A DNA stretch of 64,000 nucleotides, taken from positions 62,001 through 126,000 of the forward strand of contig JALJCO010003945.1 in assembly GCA_023101725.1 (NCBI GenBank). Direction: 5' to 3'. The stretch comes from Atherinomorus stipes. Taxonomy: Eukaryota; Chordata; Actinopteri; Atheriniformes; Atherinidae. Both the position numbers and the translations under genes were made by a program. Below, piece after piece: positions 1-37,456 of this stretch. How positions within the stretch are numbered: the first letter of the stretch is position 1; each line of letters starts with the position of its first letter. Below the pieces are notes generated by a model that was not told the DNA's origin, did not search any database, and worked only from the letters and a program-made list of their open reading frames with translations.

Positions 1-310
1 TCCACTTGTCCTGTAATGAAAAACATGATAAGGTCCACATGGTCCACATAATGGAGGCTTCAGGCCAACATAAAGAAACCCTTTAAAGACTTAAACTCCC
101 ACACTCAACACACTCACACACACTTTGATCCAGATGACTCGAAAGGCTGTGATCACACGCACACACACTGATATGTGAGGTCTTTTCCAAATGTTGCATT
201 TATGAAAGTTATAATCAGAGGAATTCATTAAGATTCTGTGGGTGGAGAACAGAGACGATGCCAAACTGAAACATTTCCAGTTCTGAAACCTCTCTGGAAC
301 ACTCTGTTAT

Positions 311-777
311 ATCATCCATCCATTCATGCATCCATCCATTCATGTATCCATCCATCCATCCATCCATCCATCCATCCATCCATCCATCCATCCATCCATC
401 CATCCATCCATCCATCCATCCATCCATCCATCCATCCATGTATCCATCCATCCATCCATCCATCTATCCATCCATCCATCCATCCATCCATCCATGTATC
501 CATCCATGCATCCATCCATCCATCTATCCATCCATCCTGTCCATCCATCCATGCATGCATCCATCCATCCATTCATCCATCCATCCATCCATCCATCCAT
601 CCATCCATCCATCCATCCATCCATCCATCCATCCATCCATCCATCCATCCATCCATCCATCCATTCATCCATCCATTCATTCATGTATTCATCCATCCAT
701 CTATGCATCCATCCATCCATCCATCCATCCATCCATCCATCCATGCACCCATGCATCCATCCATCCATTTTCTACTT
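311..777. repeat. (CATC)n / (GATG)n tetranucleotide array
   Basis: About 465 bp of nearly uninterrupted CATC units, with scattered CATT, TATC and CATG variants. It abuts the 3' end of a minus-strand LINE relic. Similar GATG tails are seen at the ends of this kind of fish LINE, so the array probably grew from the retrotransposon tail. The open frames through it on both strands are periodicity artefacts. Confidence 0.95.
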
Positions 778-1500
778 ATCCATGCTTGGGCCATGTGGGT
801 ATGTCCAGGTGTCCATCTCCTTGGCCACTTCTTCCAGCTCATCCAGGGGGATCCTGATGTGTTCCCAGTCCAGCTAAGGGAAGTAGCATGTCCTCCAGCA
901 TGTCCTGGGTCTTCCAGGCAAACTCACCAGATGCCTGATCTTCCTCATCTGGCTCCTCTGGATTTGGAGGAGCAGCTGTTCTACTCTGATCTCCTGGATG
1001 ACAGAGTTTCTCACCCTCTCTCTAAGGGAGAGTAGGAAGGAAGTTCATTTCAGCAGCTTGTATTCGTGGTCTCGTTCCTTCAGTCACAATCCACACCTGC
1101 CAACCAAAGGCGAATGTAGATCGACCGAAAAATCAGGAGCTTTGCCTTTCAGCTCAGCTCCTTCATCATGAGACCTCGCTTCTCCTGCTCCATCCGTCCC
1201 TCACTGAGCAAGATCCCAAAGACACAAGAACTGCTCCACTTGTTCCACCCTTTTCGGGTTGAGTACCATGGTCTCAGTTTGAAGCTGTTTCATACTCATC
1301 TGTGAACCGGTCCAGTCAGAGGTGGTGATCACAGCCTAATGAAGCCAACAGAACCACATCATTTGCAGAAAGCAGAGACCCAATCTGGAATCCACCAAAC
1401 CGGACCTCCTCAACACCTCGGCTCATCCTAGGAATGAATTCTGCCCACAAAAGTTGTGAGCAGCCATGGTGGAGTCCAACCCTTTCTGTAATTCAGAAAC
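775..1500 (-). pseudogene. Degenerate non-LTR retrotransposon (LINE) reverse transcriptase 3' fragment
   Basis: On the minus strand the sequence follows the end of the reverse transcriptase ORF of a widespread fish LINE. Recognisable blocks are the region around the catalytic FADD motif (1352-1375), a stretch encoding an MxLSxxKxVE-like segment, and the terminal WLGHL-type region. The catalytic motif is ruined: it reads LLSANDVV instead of LLFADDVV, so the first aspartate is lost. Several deletions and frameshifts break the frame. The element is oriented with its 3' end at the CATC array. The family assignment is from memory of fish repeats. Confidence 0.7.
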
Positions 1501-1793
1501 AGATCTGAATTTCTGCCTGTGTTCTAATATTTCATCCCTCCCATCAAGATGTGCTAGCACTGTATATGTTTTGTGTGTGCGCTCAACACAAAAACATCAC
1601 AGCTATGTAGGTTAAGGACACGCCTATATAAACCCATGCTAAACTCAACTCCGTGTTTGAACCGCTGGATCTATTTGTTGTGATACTTTCAGCAGTAGCA
1701 GCTCTGTGTTGAGTTTCTAAAAAGGGAGACATCCGACCTGCATAAATACTCACTACAAGGTGTCGTACGGTACATTAATGAGGTAAGGCAAAG

Positions 1794-2122
1794 CCCAGCT
1801 GGCATTCAACCAACCCTAAACGTTTAAACATGGTTGAAATAACGTCAGTTGATGAATAAACGTTAATTCAGTGTCATAACAATGTTGAACACCCAATGGT
1901 TGAAATGGTGTTGTTAACTCACCATAGATTCAACTTTGAAACATCAACAGTTTTTTTAGTTGTATGTCTAATCAACACATTTTTCATCGTTGCTATTTCA
2001 ACGCTGATTTATTTTTGCAAAATCGAAACAAAATCCAACGTTTTTTCAAAGCTGGGACTGATTCAATCAAAGTTGTGTCAACGCTGATTCAACATTGACA
2101 CAATGTGAAAATGCCAGCTGGG
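1794..2122. mobile_element. Miniature inverted-repeat element with CCCAGCTGGCATT ends
   Basis: The left end CCCAGCTGGCATTC and the right end AATGCCAGCTGGG are inverted copies. The interior has many TTGAA and CAACGTT words, some in mirror order, typical of a short non-autonomous DNA transposon. It has no coding capacity. Confidence 0.75.
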
Positions 2123-2277
2123 AGGTAGCATACCATGGAGTATTTTATACTGTTGAGACATCTTTCCTTCATTAATTTATTCCAAGTTTGACTTTTGAAC
2201 ACCTGTGATGTTATTTCTTGGTGATAGTTGTAAGTTTATATGTTAAATTCCTTCAGTGCAGATGTTGGTGTGACAGT

Positions 2278-3590
2278 GAGGGGTCCTGTCACTATGCCTG
2301 ACATTGATCATGTGCCCTGGCTACTCAGCCACAGAGCTATCCCTTTGGCTGACTGTTAAGGCCCTTTCAGATAGAACGCGTTTTTCGCCGAGTTCACCGC
2401 GGGGTAGGGCGCAGACTCGGCGGCAGACCCGGCGGCAGCAAACACGTCAGGCACGCGTTGCTAAGCGACAGACCAGGAAGTGTTTTCTCCCCGGCATGCT
2501 TCGTTGTGAGAGATGTACCTCTCATGGTCGCAGCAAAGAGCTTTGCTCCAAGGGAGGAGGAGGAGACCAGCAGCAGATAAAAGGGTGGGGGTCCACCTGA
2601 TCCTGATAACAAGGCAGAACGTGGGGAGTTCAGGCTCGTCCGCGAGCTGCATTCTTTCACACAGACCGTTTCCAGGTTTACTTCAGGCTGAACAATGACC
2701 ACTTTTTTCCCTGAACTGGCCTCTCCTATTGGACGCGCTAGGATGTCGTCACAGCGCGCTGCGCCCGAATTGAAAAATGTTCAATTTGAGCGCAGCGGCG
2801 TCAGCGCCACCGCGGCGGCATGCGCCCACCTTGGGCGCCGCGGTGCTCCGCGGCATGGCGGAACGCGCTGCCGCGGCGGTACCACATACACAATGAATGG
2901 GTTTGCCGCCGTCCTCTTGCGCTTGCCGCGTTCTATCTGAAAGGGCCTTTAGCATGCATGACTCTCCCCCGGGAGTCTGGGGTTTGGATCCTGCTCGGGC
3001 CCTCCTTGCATACTTTGCCACAATCACATGGCAATCAGATGTAAATATTTACATATTTTGGACCCGTCAACAATTATTTATATGCACAAATCTCTTTTTT
3101 TTGTAAAATTAGTGCTTTTATTATGCATGCCTCTGGATGTTTTGTGGATGTGTAATTTTAAAAAATGAATTGTTTGTACGGCAGAAAGAGCTTTAGATAG
3201 TGCACGCTGGAAAACCAGGGTTAAATATTGGTTTGGCTTTCACCCGCTTCTGAGCTTTGAAGGAGATGTTTGGGGCTGAAGGGCGATGCTGCCATTAGCC
3301 CGAGGGGAGGGGCTCTCAGTTTGAATAGTGTTCACGAATAGAAATGACGGAACGTTCCGGTCTCAACCTTTAAAGTGCTGATGGCATGGTTTTTTGCCAT
3401 CCATGATGATCTATGTGCGGCAAGGTATACAACGGAGGGCCTGGGCGGGATTTGATCCCCAGGTAAGGGTCTCCCCCCCAGGTAAGGGTCTCCCCGGGTA
3501 CCATTCAGCCAAAGGGACATCCCCTTGGCCAAGTAGCCAGGGCGCATGATCACACGGAGGTATAGTGACAGGACCGTCAACTGCTACATA
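2278..3590. repeat. Inverted pair of tRNA-like repeat segments, split by a MITE
   Basis: Positions 2278-2355 plus 2951-3040 match the reverse complement of about 3400-3590. Shared words include GGTCCTGTCACTAT, GCCCTGGCTACT and CCCTTTGGCTGA. The right copy holds an A-box-like TTTGGCTGAATGG and a B-box-like GATCAAATCCC, suggesting a tRNA-derived SINE head. The left copy is interrupted by the Harbinger-type MITE. Confidence 0.5.
2359..2948. mobile_element. Harbinger-type MITE with perfect terminal inverted repeats and TTA duplication
   Basis: The two ends (2358-2380 and 2927-2949) are perfect inverted repeats of 23 bp, beginning AGGCCCTTTCAGATAGAACG. The element is flanked by TTA on both sides (2356-2358 and 2949-2951), the target duplication expected of PIF/Harbinger elements. 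The interior is GC- and CpG-rich (GCGCCGCGG, CCGCGGCGG), unlike the surrounding AT-rich DNA. There is no transposase. The perfect ends suggest fairly recent insertion. Confidence 0.8.
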
Positions 3591-4776
3591 TGTAACAGAG
3601 ACAGGTGTGCCTGCATAGATGAGTTATCAGGAAACATCGCTGCATATCAGCACATCTGACCAGACTGTGGCGCTGTTGGCTGAAGCTGGACATAACGATG
3701 CGGGGGAGAGCTCTACACCTCTGTCAATATGGATTTTAATGGGTTTATTGTAGTTTTTAGGTTCCTTTTCCAGTTTTACAGACGGACACTAACGACTCAG
3801 CCTTCTGTTGTATTGCCAGTTAATGTTTAAAAGCTCATCAGGACAGCTTTAGTTTATTTACGTTTCCTACAGATTATAAATACATAAGAAGAGGATAAAA
3901 TAGTCTCTGCCAGTAAAAATCCTGTCTGCAGACACCGTTTATGGGGCATGATGAGACTTTAAACGTGTCATAACCTGCTGTTTTACATACACAATCCTTC
4001 TTAAATTATCTTTAAATGAATTTTTAAATCAAGTTGGGTGGGACGAAAATTTAATGAGCTCATTTTAAACTCTTTTTATCCTCAACTATTGTTTGTCGCG
4101 AGAATACGTACGAGAGTTAGACCTGCCTGCAAGCGCGTTCACGAGGCAAACGTCAAAGTCAAAACAAAGTTTTATCAGGACAAACCAAATGAAGGAAAAT
4201 GATGAAGAAAAACGAGAAAAACGTGATAAAAATGTAACGGTGCGGTTGATAGAGAGGAATAAAAGGGCTGGACTCTGATGAATATCAGGAGCGGACGTTT
4301 GACATGAAGTTAACCAAACAGTGTTAGCTTCTGTAGCTACATTAGCAGCTTGTCCGCTCTTCAACCACCATTTACTGGTCTCTGACACAAAAGATAAGTT
4401 ACACAAGCAGCAGGTAATCAACTGCCTTCAGGTGGTGCCAAAGACGCTAGCTTAGCAGCTTGCTCGCAGCCTCTCTAGTTCACGTCATAACAGCTGATCA
4501 TAATGACTCCACGGCAGGTAATCAGCTGCTTTTAGGTGCCGCTAAAGAGGCTAGCTTAGCAGCTAGCAGCCTCTCTAGTTCACGTCATCTGGAGAAAGAA
4601 ATCCAAACCGCGTACTGTGGAGAGCGCGTGCTTGTGGCCGATTCTGGTGAGAAGAGAGAGCCCACACTCAAAGACAGAGTTACTTTCACTTTCCGGAGTT
4701 TCTGGCACGTTATAACTGAGGTCCGGTTCCAAAACACGTTTTAACGTGAAAAAGTGGGATTTCCGGGTGATGACTC
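3591..4776. other. Intergenic stretch, no gene recognised; contains a local tandem duplication
   Basis: There are no convincing exons. Positions about 4408-4490 and 4513-4590 are imperfect direct copies (CAGGTAATCA...CTGC...GGTG, GCTAGCTTAGCAGCT, CAGCCTCTCTAGTTCACGTC). They lie roughly 95-105 bp apart and look like a tandem duplication. Short open frames here are unsupported. Confidence 0.6.
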
Positions 4777-4784
4777 ATTTAATA

Positions 4785-4977
4785 CAGGGGTGTTCAGCTC
4801 CATTCCTCAAGGGCTGCAATCCTGCACGTTTTCCATGTCTCCCTTCTCCAACACACACCTGACTCAAATTCATAGACTTTTAGATTCATTTAATTTGAGT
4901 CAGCTGTGCTGGTGCAAGGAGGCATGGAAAACCGCCAGGACAGTGGCTTTGGAGGACCTATACTTTCGACACCACTG
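4785..4977. mobile_element. hAT-like MITE, CAGGGGTG ends, copy 1
   Basis: The ends CAGGGGTGTTCAGCTCC and the inverse of CGACACCACTG form terminal inverted repeats. The middle is palindromic around CTGACTCAAATT and AATTTGAGTCAG. The 8-bp flanks (ATTTAATA and CTTTAACA) match at six of eight positions. The same family occurs near 19098-19300 and 41557-41745. Confidence 0.75.
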
Positions 4978-7400
4978 CTTTAACACATGGAGCTGCAGTC
5001 ACGTGTGCTGGATCATTCTTCATTCATTAGTGTTTGCTTCACAATGCTGTGATGTCCAGTTGTGAACAGAGACAGCATCTCATCTGGACTTCACAGGACT
5101 TCTCGGACACCAGAAGAATTTTCTGGCTGCTTCCAAAGATGCATCCTTCCCTCCATCCTCATCTTTAGAAATGGGAACTATTCAAAACTCAACTGGAACC
5201 ATGTAAGTTGATATCTTCTTGTTTTTAAAGGCTAATCATTTATCGTGAGTTAGCGTGCTAGCGGTTAGCCACGAGCTAACAGTTAGCCTTGCTGCTTCTC
5301 CACGCTTACTCCTGACTCTGTCTTGTACCATGCTGGTCCTGGTCCGCTCGGTGTTGGTCTAAGCAGCTCTTCAACAGTTGTGGGTCCGCTTGGTGCTGGT
5401 CTGGGTCTCCTACAGTTCTCAGTCCACTCTGTGGGGGTCTCTTGCATGCTGGAGCTCTGGAGCTGAACCAGTGCACCGTACTCTGTGAAAAGGTCTTGGA
5501 GCTGACTTAGAGTTCCAAGTCCGGTTCTAAAGCCTAATTTACAGTCGTCCGTAAAGTGCTCTACGTAGGTTACGGAGAGCCCTCTACGTCGACGGAGAGG
5601 CTGGTCTCCGGCTGCACGAAATATTTAAGTGTCCATCACCCCGTCAAGGGACGACAGAGACGGCAAGGGCTGTGATTGGTCTTCCACTACGTAAACACTA
5701 GCAGCGCCATTTTAAACTGGCTAGCCTACGAAGATGCAGATATGAGTCCAACCAAAGAATGTTTGGTTGAAGAAGTGAGGAAATACCAAAATCGCCCCAT
5801 CGTTTTTATTTTGCATCAAAAGTATCTCTGTTATTCAGCTGCAGCAACAATAGTCTTTCTCTCTCGGACGGCATTGCTCTCTGCAACCAGAAGAAAAATA
5901 ACCACCGATGTTACCGACCATCGCCATCATATGAGTAGGTCAGTCTTGTGTAGCGACCCCTACTTATCGGGCGGGAAATTACACTGTGTATGCGGCACCA
6001 TGGTGGAGAACTATGAAGGCTGGAGGGATCTCCGTTGTTACGCAGTTGGATAACGCATTACACTGTTGGAGAATACTGTAGCTTTAACCTGTTGTTCCCA
6101 TCTTCGTCAGCATCATCACACTCTTCTGAACCGGCTGATGATCCACCACACAAACCAGTTCCAGTCCAGCTGTTCTGGAGCATTTTTCATGTTTTCCACC
6201 GCTTTGATTATATGTGTAAATCAATGAGGTGACCGCAATCTACTTTTACTTGTGACGTCATGTCATGGAGAAGCTAAATGCTAATGGCTAGCAAGATGTG
6301 TCTTTTGAACATTGAATATTTACATGAATATAAGTGTGATTGACTTCTAACTGCACAGAACTACTTATTTTGTTTTGTTGTATTTCAAAATTACTTGAAG
6401 TTAAGGTCGTGTCATCAGCACTTTAATGACTTGAATAGTTTGACAAAGTGAATATTAATACAAGTTCATGAAAACTCTTTTTCTAACCCGTCTCCAGCTT
6501 TTAGGGGACATCAGATGTCTTTTTTCTACTGTTCAGAAAAATTCTCAGTATGTTCAGAAATGGACCTGATACAGTTGCAGGATTATATTTCCATCTTCTC
6601 ACCTCAAATAAATGGATAATGCTAGTAAAACCTGTTAAAAGCTGCGTAGCATCGGGTGCGGTGCAACTGCTGACCCTGTCTGTCTGTCTGTTAAAGGAAC
6701 TGAAAGAACATACACTGTTCTTCCAGCTCCACAATGCTCTTTGTTTTTTTAGAAACAACATGAATAAATGAAACACGTTCAGCACTTCTTGCCTTTCATT
6801 CCCCACACTGTGGCTAAAGGATCTCTTTGAAAGAAACAAGGAGGCTTCTCCATGTAATTACATGTGATCATGTTTGCATGCGTCACTCCCACGGTCTCTG
6901 TCATGCTCCTGGGAACCTCCTTCTAATCCACAAGTTAATGTTAAACCTCTTCCTTCTTTATTTCCTGAGGAGGGATGAGTAGAAAGCAGAGAATCAGACA
7001 TCCTGTCTGCTTTATCTGGAGGAGCGAGATAAGTGTGGATGCTGCCTCTGCGAGGGAATGCACATTAACCATGCCTCGGAGGGGGCGCGGGGTGTGGGGA
7101 AGGCGGTGGAGGGGAGAGGAGGCGTCTGTTTGCCGGGAGCGCACAGCTTTCACTCACTTCCAAAACTGTGAAAATATCCCTTCACACCGTGGGAGTGCTG
7201 ATGAAACGCCTCCGTGGAAGCGCGAGTGGAAGTGAGACGGCGGTGCTTCCCAGAAGTGTCGGGCTGACATGTCTGCAACGTGTTAACTCGTCCCCTACAG
7301 TGACTCCTGACCCTGACCCGCTACTAAAGTCTGGAGGAGAACGCGCGTGTTACAGCCGCAAAACAAACCAAACTTTTCCTGAAAAACAACAAAACTGCGG
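4978..7400. other. Intergenic DNA downstream of pbx1, no gene recognised
   Basis: Both strands were examined. About 5525-6060 is CpG-containing and looks like a degraded miniature transposon (CTCTACGTAGG and CTCTACGTCGACG words). A GC-rich patch lies at 7070-7340. No spliced gene, tRNA or known domain could be supported. The 125-codon frame at 5676-6053 has no recognisable similarity and overlaps the repeat-like DNA. Confidence 0.5.
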
Positions 7401-7421
7401 TTTATGCAACAAAAGAAAGTG

Positions 7422-7427
7422 TTTATT
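7422..7427 (-). promoter_or_regulatory. Candidate pbx1 poly(A) signal AATAAA
   Basis: On the minus strand AATAAA is followed within about 15-45 nt by T- and GT-rich sequence (TTTTGTTGC, then GTTTTGTTGTTTTTC). This is the expected arrangement of cleavage site and downstream element. It is the most distal good candidate before the GC-rich sequence at 7050-7330. Confidence 0.4.
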
Positions 7428-9534
7428 TGGGGATATGCATCAGCAGTACAAATAAAGAGACCAGAAAAGCCACACCTTTCAAATTCTTCTCCACAGAAAA
7501 CAAACTGGAATTAAAAAGACAATAGTTTTCCATTTGATTTTTACATATGCAGAGATCAGAAGTCCAAACCTGTCAAGAAAAAGGCGTCACGATTTCACCC
7601 AGAAATCCTTATAAAAAAAGAAGTTAACATTCAAAACACTGCAGTACGGTCATTTATCGAAGAACAGAAAGACATGCAACAAATAAAACATTTGATATTT
7701 TACAAATTCTTCATTTTTCTCTTCGTGTCTCTTTTCATATTCAAAAACTAAAAAGCATCATTACATGAAGCTTCTGTAATGTTTGACAGGCAATATGAAA
7801 ATTAGAGTCAAGGGTGCAAAAACAGTCCTGGCGTTGCCTGCACGGCCACCGTTGCCAGTTCAGCCCGATGACTGCGGCGGGCTCGTGCATCGCTGCTCGG
7901 CTGCAGCTCTGCGCAGGTGAGGATGTCTGCAACGGTTCGCCTCCACACTGCCGCTCTGAAATCCACCATTTCACACAGCTGCGTTTCATACAAACGGAAC
8001 CACAAATAAATCTGTGTTTTCAGGCTGTTTTGTGACATTTTGGGGCCTCCAGTCTGAACAGTGAAGGACAAGGTTACGATTAAGCCGCCATCGTGGATGC
8101 AGGTCTCAAAATAAAAGCTTCAAAGATGCAACGGAAGAATAAAGGTGGATATCTACATCATGTATAGAGAGCATTCTTGGGCTAATTAGCATAAAATGGT
8201 AGCATAAAGAAGAACAGTTTAAATAAAATTAAATGAAAATAGAAAAATATTACAAAATGGAAAAATAATATAGCCAAACATTTTTTATTTGTGTGCCATC
8301 ACTGTATTTGTTTCCATTTTAGATGTAAATAAACAACTTTGTATCCTAACTGAGTTTTTGTCTTTGAATTCTTAGTAGTGAAGTATTAATGAGATAATAG
8401 TACTGCAGATAATAAAATCCCTCCAAAAGAGGATGAGGGAAAAACCTTGATAAAGCTGATCTCAGTCTAGAGGATAGAAATTCTGTCATTTTTTGGTATC
8501 AAAGTGTGTAAATGTTCCCATCTCATGAGGATTATTGCAATCATGTTAAACCACATACTTTACTGTACATACAACAAGGGTCACAAATTTCACATTTTGG
8601 ATTGATTTAATGAAGCATGTCGAGTCGTTTTAGTACAAAATCAAAAGTAAAAGCATCTCTGCAGATAACCGGGTCAGCACCAAATACTTCAGGGGCTCCG
8701 GGAAAATAGAAACGTTGCCTAAAAACATTACAGCTGTTCAGATATGCTTATAGTTCAGAATTATTTTATTATGAGTAAAGAACTGATCCACCATGTTGTC
8801 AGATAAATGAGCTTCATGACGGCGAGTTTCCGGGTGGATATTTCCTGTTCCCGTTTGTCCGTTAACGTCTGCTGCAGTTAAACTCGTCCTCTCTGACGTT
8901 TGCAGATGAAACATTTAAGCGCCCGTCGTGTTGTGAGTGGATCAGAACGGCTGCCACGGTAACGTCCTCATCAGTTTCTGCGTTTTCATGATGAAGTCGA
9001 CATGTGACAGAACGCCAACCTTCATAATTGTAATGATCATAAAAATGAACCTGGCGAGCCTGTAGCAGACGTTCTTCCACTAAAAATGACTGAATATCAC
9101 CTGACTCGGTAAAATACGTCTAGTCAGGACACAAAGCAGAACTTTGGCACTGTAGATAAATAAAAGAACCTGATTGGGGATAAAAGTGATGTGGTGAAAC
9201 TGTGGCGTTTTCAGTGTTTGCTCTGATGATGTTTCCTAGAGGTAGCGTGAAAGTGTTTACATTTACAGGAGGGGGGGGGGTTCATCTACTGAATTATGAT
9301 GATGTAAAAATAAAGAGGCAACATGGACATAAAGTGGAAACTGTACAAACTGTGAAGAGCACAGGTTGTTAACGGTGGTCCGGATAGGAAAAGGAAGCAT
9401 CATCGTTCCCAAGTTCCAACTGTGTCTGACCGTCTCACATCACGTCCAGTCCCGTCAGATTGTGAGGGTTAAGTCCCGGGACATGTGAGCGAGGGGGGTA
9501 AGGGGGGTGGGAATTAGACGATGAAGGTGGAGGA
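7422..9534 (-). other. pbx1: Probable pbx1 3' UTR (about 2.1 kb)
   Basis: The stretch below the stop codon is AT-rich, has no recognisable transposon, and contains no long sense reading frame. On the gene strand it ends at an AATAAA followed by a GT-rich stretch, which makes a plausible polyadenylation end. Other minus-strand AATAAA sites occur inside it (for example near 8283), so shorter forms are possible. The boundary is inferred; no transcript data are available. Confidence 0.45.
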
Positions 9535-35430
<25,896 letters not shown>

Positions 35431-35864
35431 GGCTCAGCCATGAGTCAATTAGCCATTTGGTCCAGGTGTGTTGGAGAGGAAACGTAGCTCTCCTGTCTCA
35501 CAGGTGACCCTTCACACACCTGAACCAGAGGACCGCCTCATTAACAGACTTGGTGAGGAAGTTCATCCATCTGATTCAGGTGTGTGAAGCTGGGTTACCT
35601 GGAGACATGTGGACCCGTGTGTCCTGAGGACCGGAACTGAGAGACACTAGTAAATGAGAGATAAGATGACTGGAAGTGATGAAGATCTGTTCTGGGATCT
35701 GCTGCTGTCCACCAGGGGGCTCCCTCGTCATTCTTTCAGCACGCTGAAGTACCACCTTCCATTTTCTGAGGTGGGGACAGTCCCAGCATCACTGTCCTCC
35801 ATCTAAGACCCATCCATGTCCATCTGAGACGGTTTTACTGTCCTGCATCCAGGGTAGCCACGGA

Positions 35865-36340
35865 GGCTGTCCCTGTTCCAGCTCTGACTCCGTCCCAGCT
35901 TCGTCCCTGACTCTGTCCCTGGTCCGTCCCCACTCCAGCCCTGACAACATGCCTGAATCCGTCCCTGCTCCAGCCCTGACTCTGTCCCTGGTCCGTCCCA
36001 GCTTCGTCCCTGACTCTGTCCCAGCTCCGTCCCAGCTCTGTCCCTGCTCCATCCCTGACTCCGTCCCCGCTCTGTCCCTGCTCCATCCCTGACTCTGTCC
36101 CCGCTCTGTCCCTGCTCCGTCCCAGCTTTGTCCCTGCTCCAGCCATGACTTTGTCCCTGGTCTGTCCCAGTTCCGTCCCAGCTCCAGCCCTGACTCAGTT
36201 GCCACTCCGTCCCCACTCTGTCCCTGCTCCATCCCTGACTCTGTCCCAGGTCCGTCCCCGCTCTGTCCCTGACTCCGTCCCAGCTTTGTCCCCGCTCTGT
36301 CCCTGCTCCGTCCCAGCTTTGTCCCTGACTCTGTGACTCT
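35865..36340. repeat. Pyrimidine-rich minisatellite (TCTGTCCCTGCTCCGTCCC units)
   Basis: About 475 bp of imperfect units built from CTGACTCTGTCCC, CAGCTCCGTCCC and CTGCTCCATCC. Long open frames occur on both strands but translate to simple repeats. Confidence 0.92.
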
Positions 36341-37456
36341 GTGAGCTGGTCGGCGTTTAAACTGCTGCCGCTCATCATTTGTCTCATTGTCTCTGCATAA
36401 GAGGGGACGGGGGACGGGGACGGGTGGGGGGGTTATTAATTCTCAGACAACAGAAGCGCTTGGTACATTAACCCCAGACTGCTGTCCAGGGTGGTCGGCC
36501 AGAGTGGGGGGGTCACCGTGATGAGAATGAGGCCTGCTGTAGTAACAGGAAAACGGGGGAGGTGTGGGTCAGCCCCCCCACATGCAAATATGGCGACTGT
36601 TGGCGAGTGGAGGAGGTCAGGGTTCAGGCCCTGAACCAGCGGGAGGTAGATTGAGTGCGTGTGTGTGTGTGGGGGGGGGCTGTATAAACATCCCGTCTCA
36701 TTATCCAGACTCTGTCCCCGACAGGTTTGAAAGGGAAAAAACCACCTCACCCTCTCCGTGCTGCGACAGGTCTGACCCGATCAAACCCATCTGTCTGCCC
36801 CCCCCCCCCCCCAAACCCCCCCACAGCTCCCACCTCATAAATACCAGAGCAAAGTGGGTGTTAAAATCACCACTTCCCCACGACATCCCAGAGAGGACTG
36901 CGGTTTTCTGAAAGAAAGGAAACTCAACCTCCGTCAGAGCCGCGCTGGAACCGAAACGGCCAGATTTACCGGCATGTTTGTCCCAGCAGCTCTTACGCCT
37001 TCAGATCGTCTTTCCCCACATCGCGTCCGCTTTAGCCACAGATCTGGAAAGCCACATTTCAGATAATGAACAAACTTCGGCTCCAGAAAACGTGGAATCT
37101 GCAGGACGAAGCTCTGAGATGCTTCCAGCTGAAAATCAAGACCAGATTTCTTCAAAAACACATAAAACGTCTAGACTGTCAAATGACAGGGGAACATAAA
37201 AATTCCCCCGTGTCCACAAAAACAATTCCCTTCACGTCTGCCAAGTTCCAGCTTAACATTCATGGAGTGTTTATTTAAGTTGGCTCGGCTCCTCCAGCAT
37301 CAGTCTTCGGGAGGAACTGTTGCAGAGAAGGTCATTTCTGAGGAGGGACGAGCTGGCTGACTCCTCGTGCTCAGTAAGAAAGGTCGTGGAAAACCGGGAA
37401 CATCCGAACGCATCCAGCAGCACGGCTGCTTCAAAGACGTCCAACGCCCAGAACCA

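Noticed and set aside
238..1035. Long open frames through the CATC array on both strands
   Set aside because: They translate to simple HPSI or MDGW repeats and arise from a stop-free tetranucleotide; there is no domain or exon signal.
5676..6053. A 125-codon frame left of the pbx1 3' end
   Set aside because: No recognisable similarity, no splice context, and it overlaps repeat-like CpG-containing DNA.
35789..36387. Open frames of up to 194 codons in the pyrimidine minisatellite
   Set aside because: Composition is explained entirely by the tandem repeat and similar frames exist on the opposite strand.
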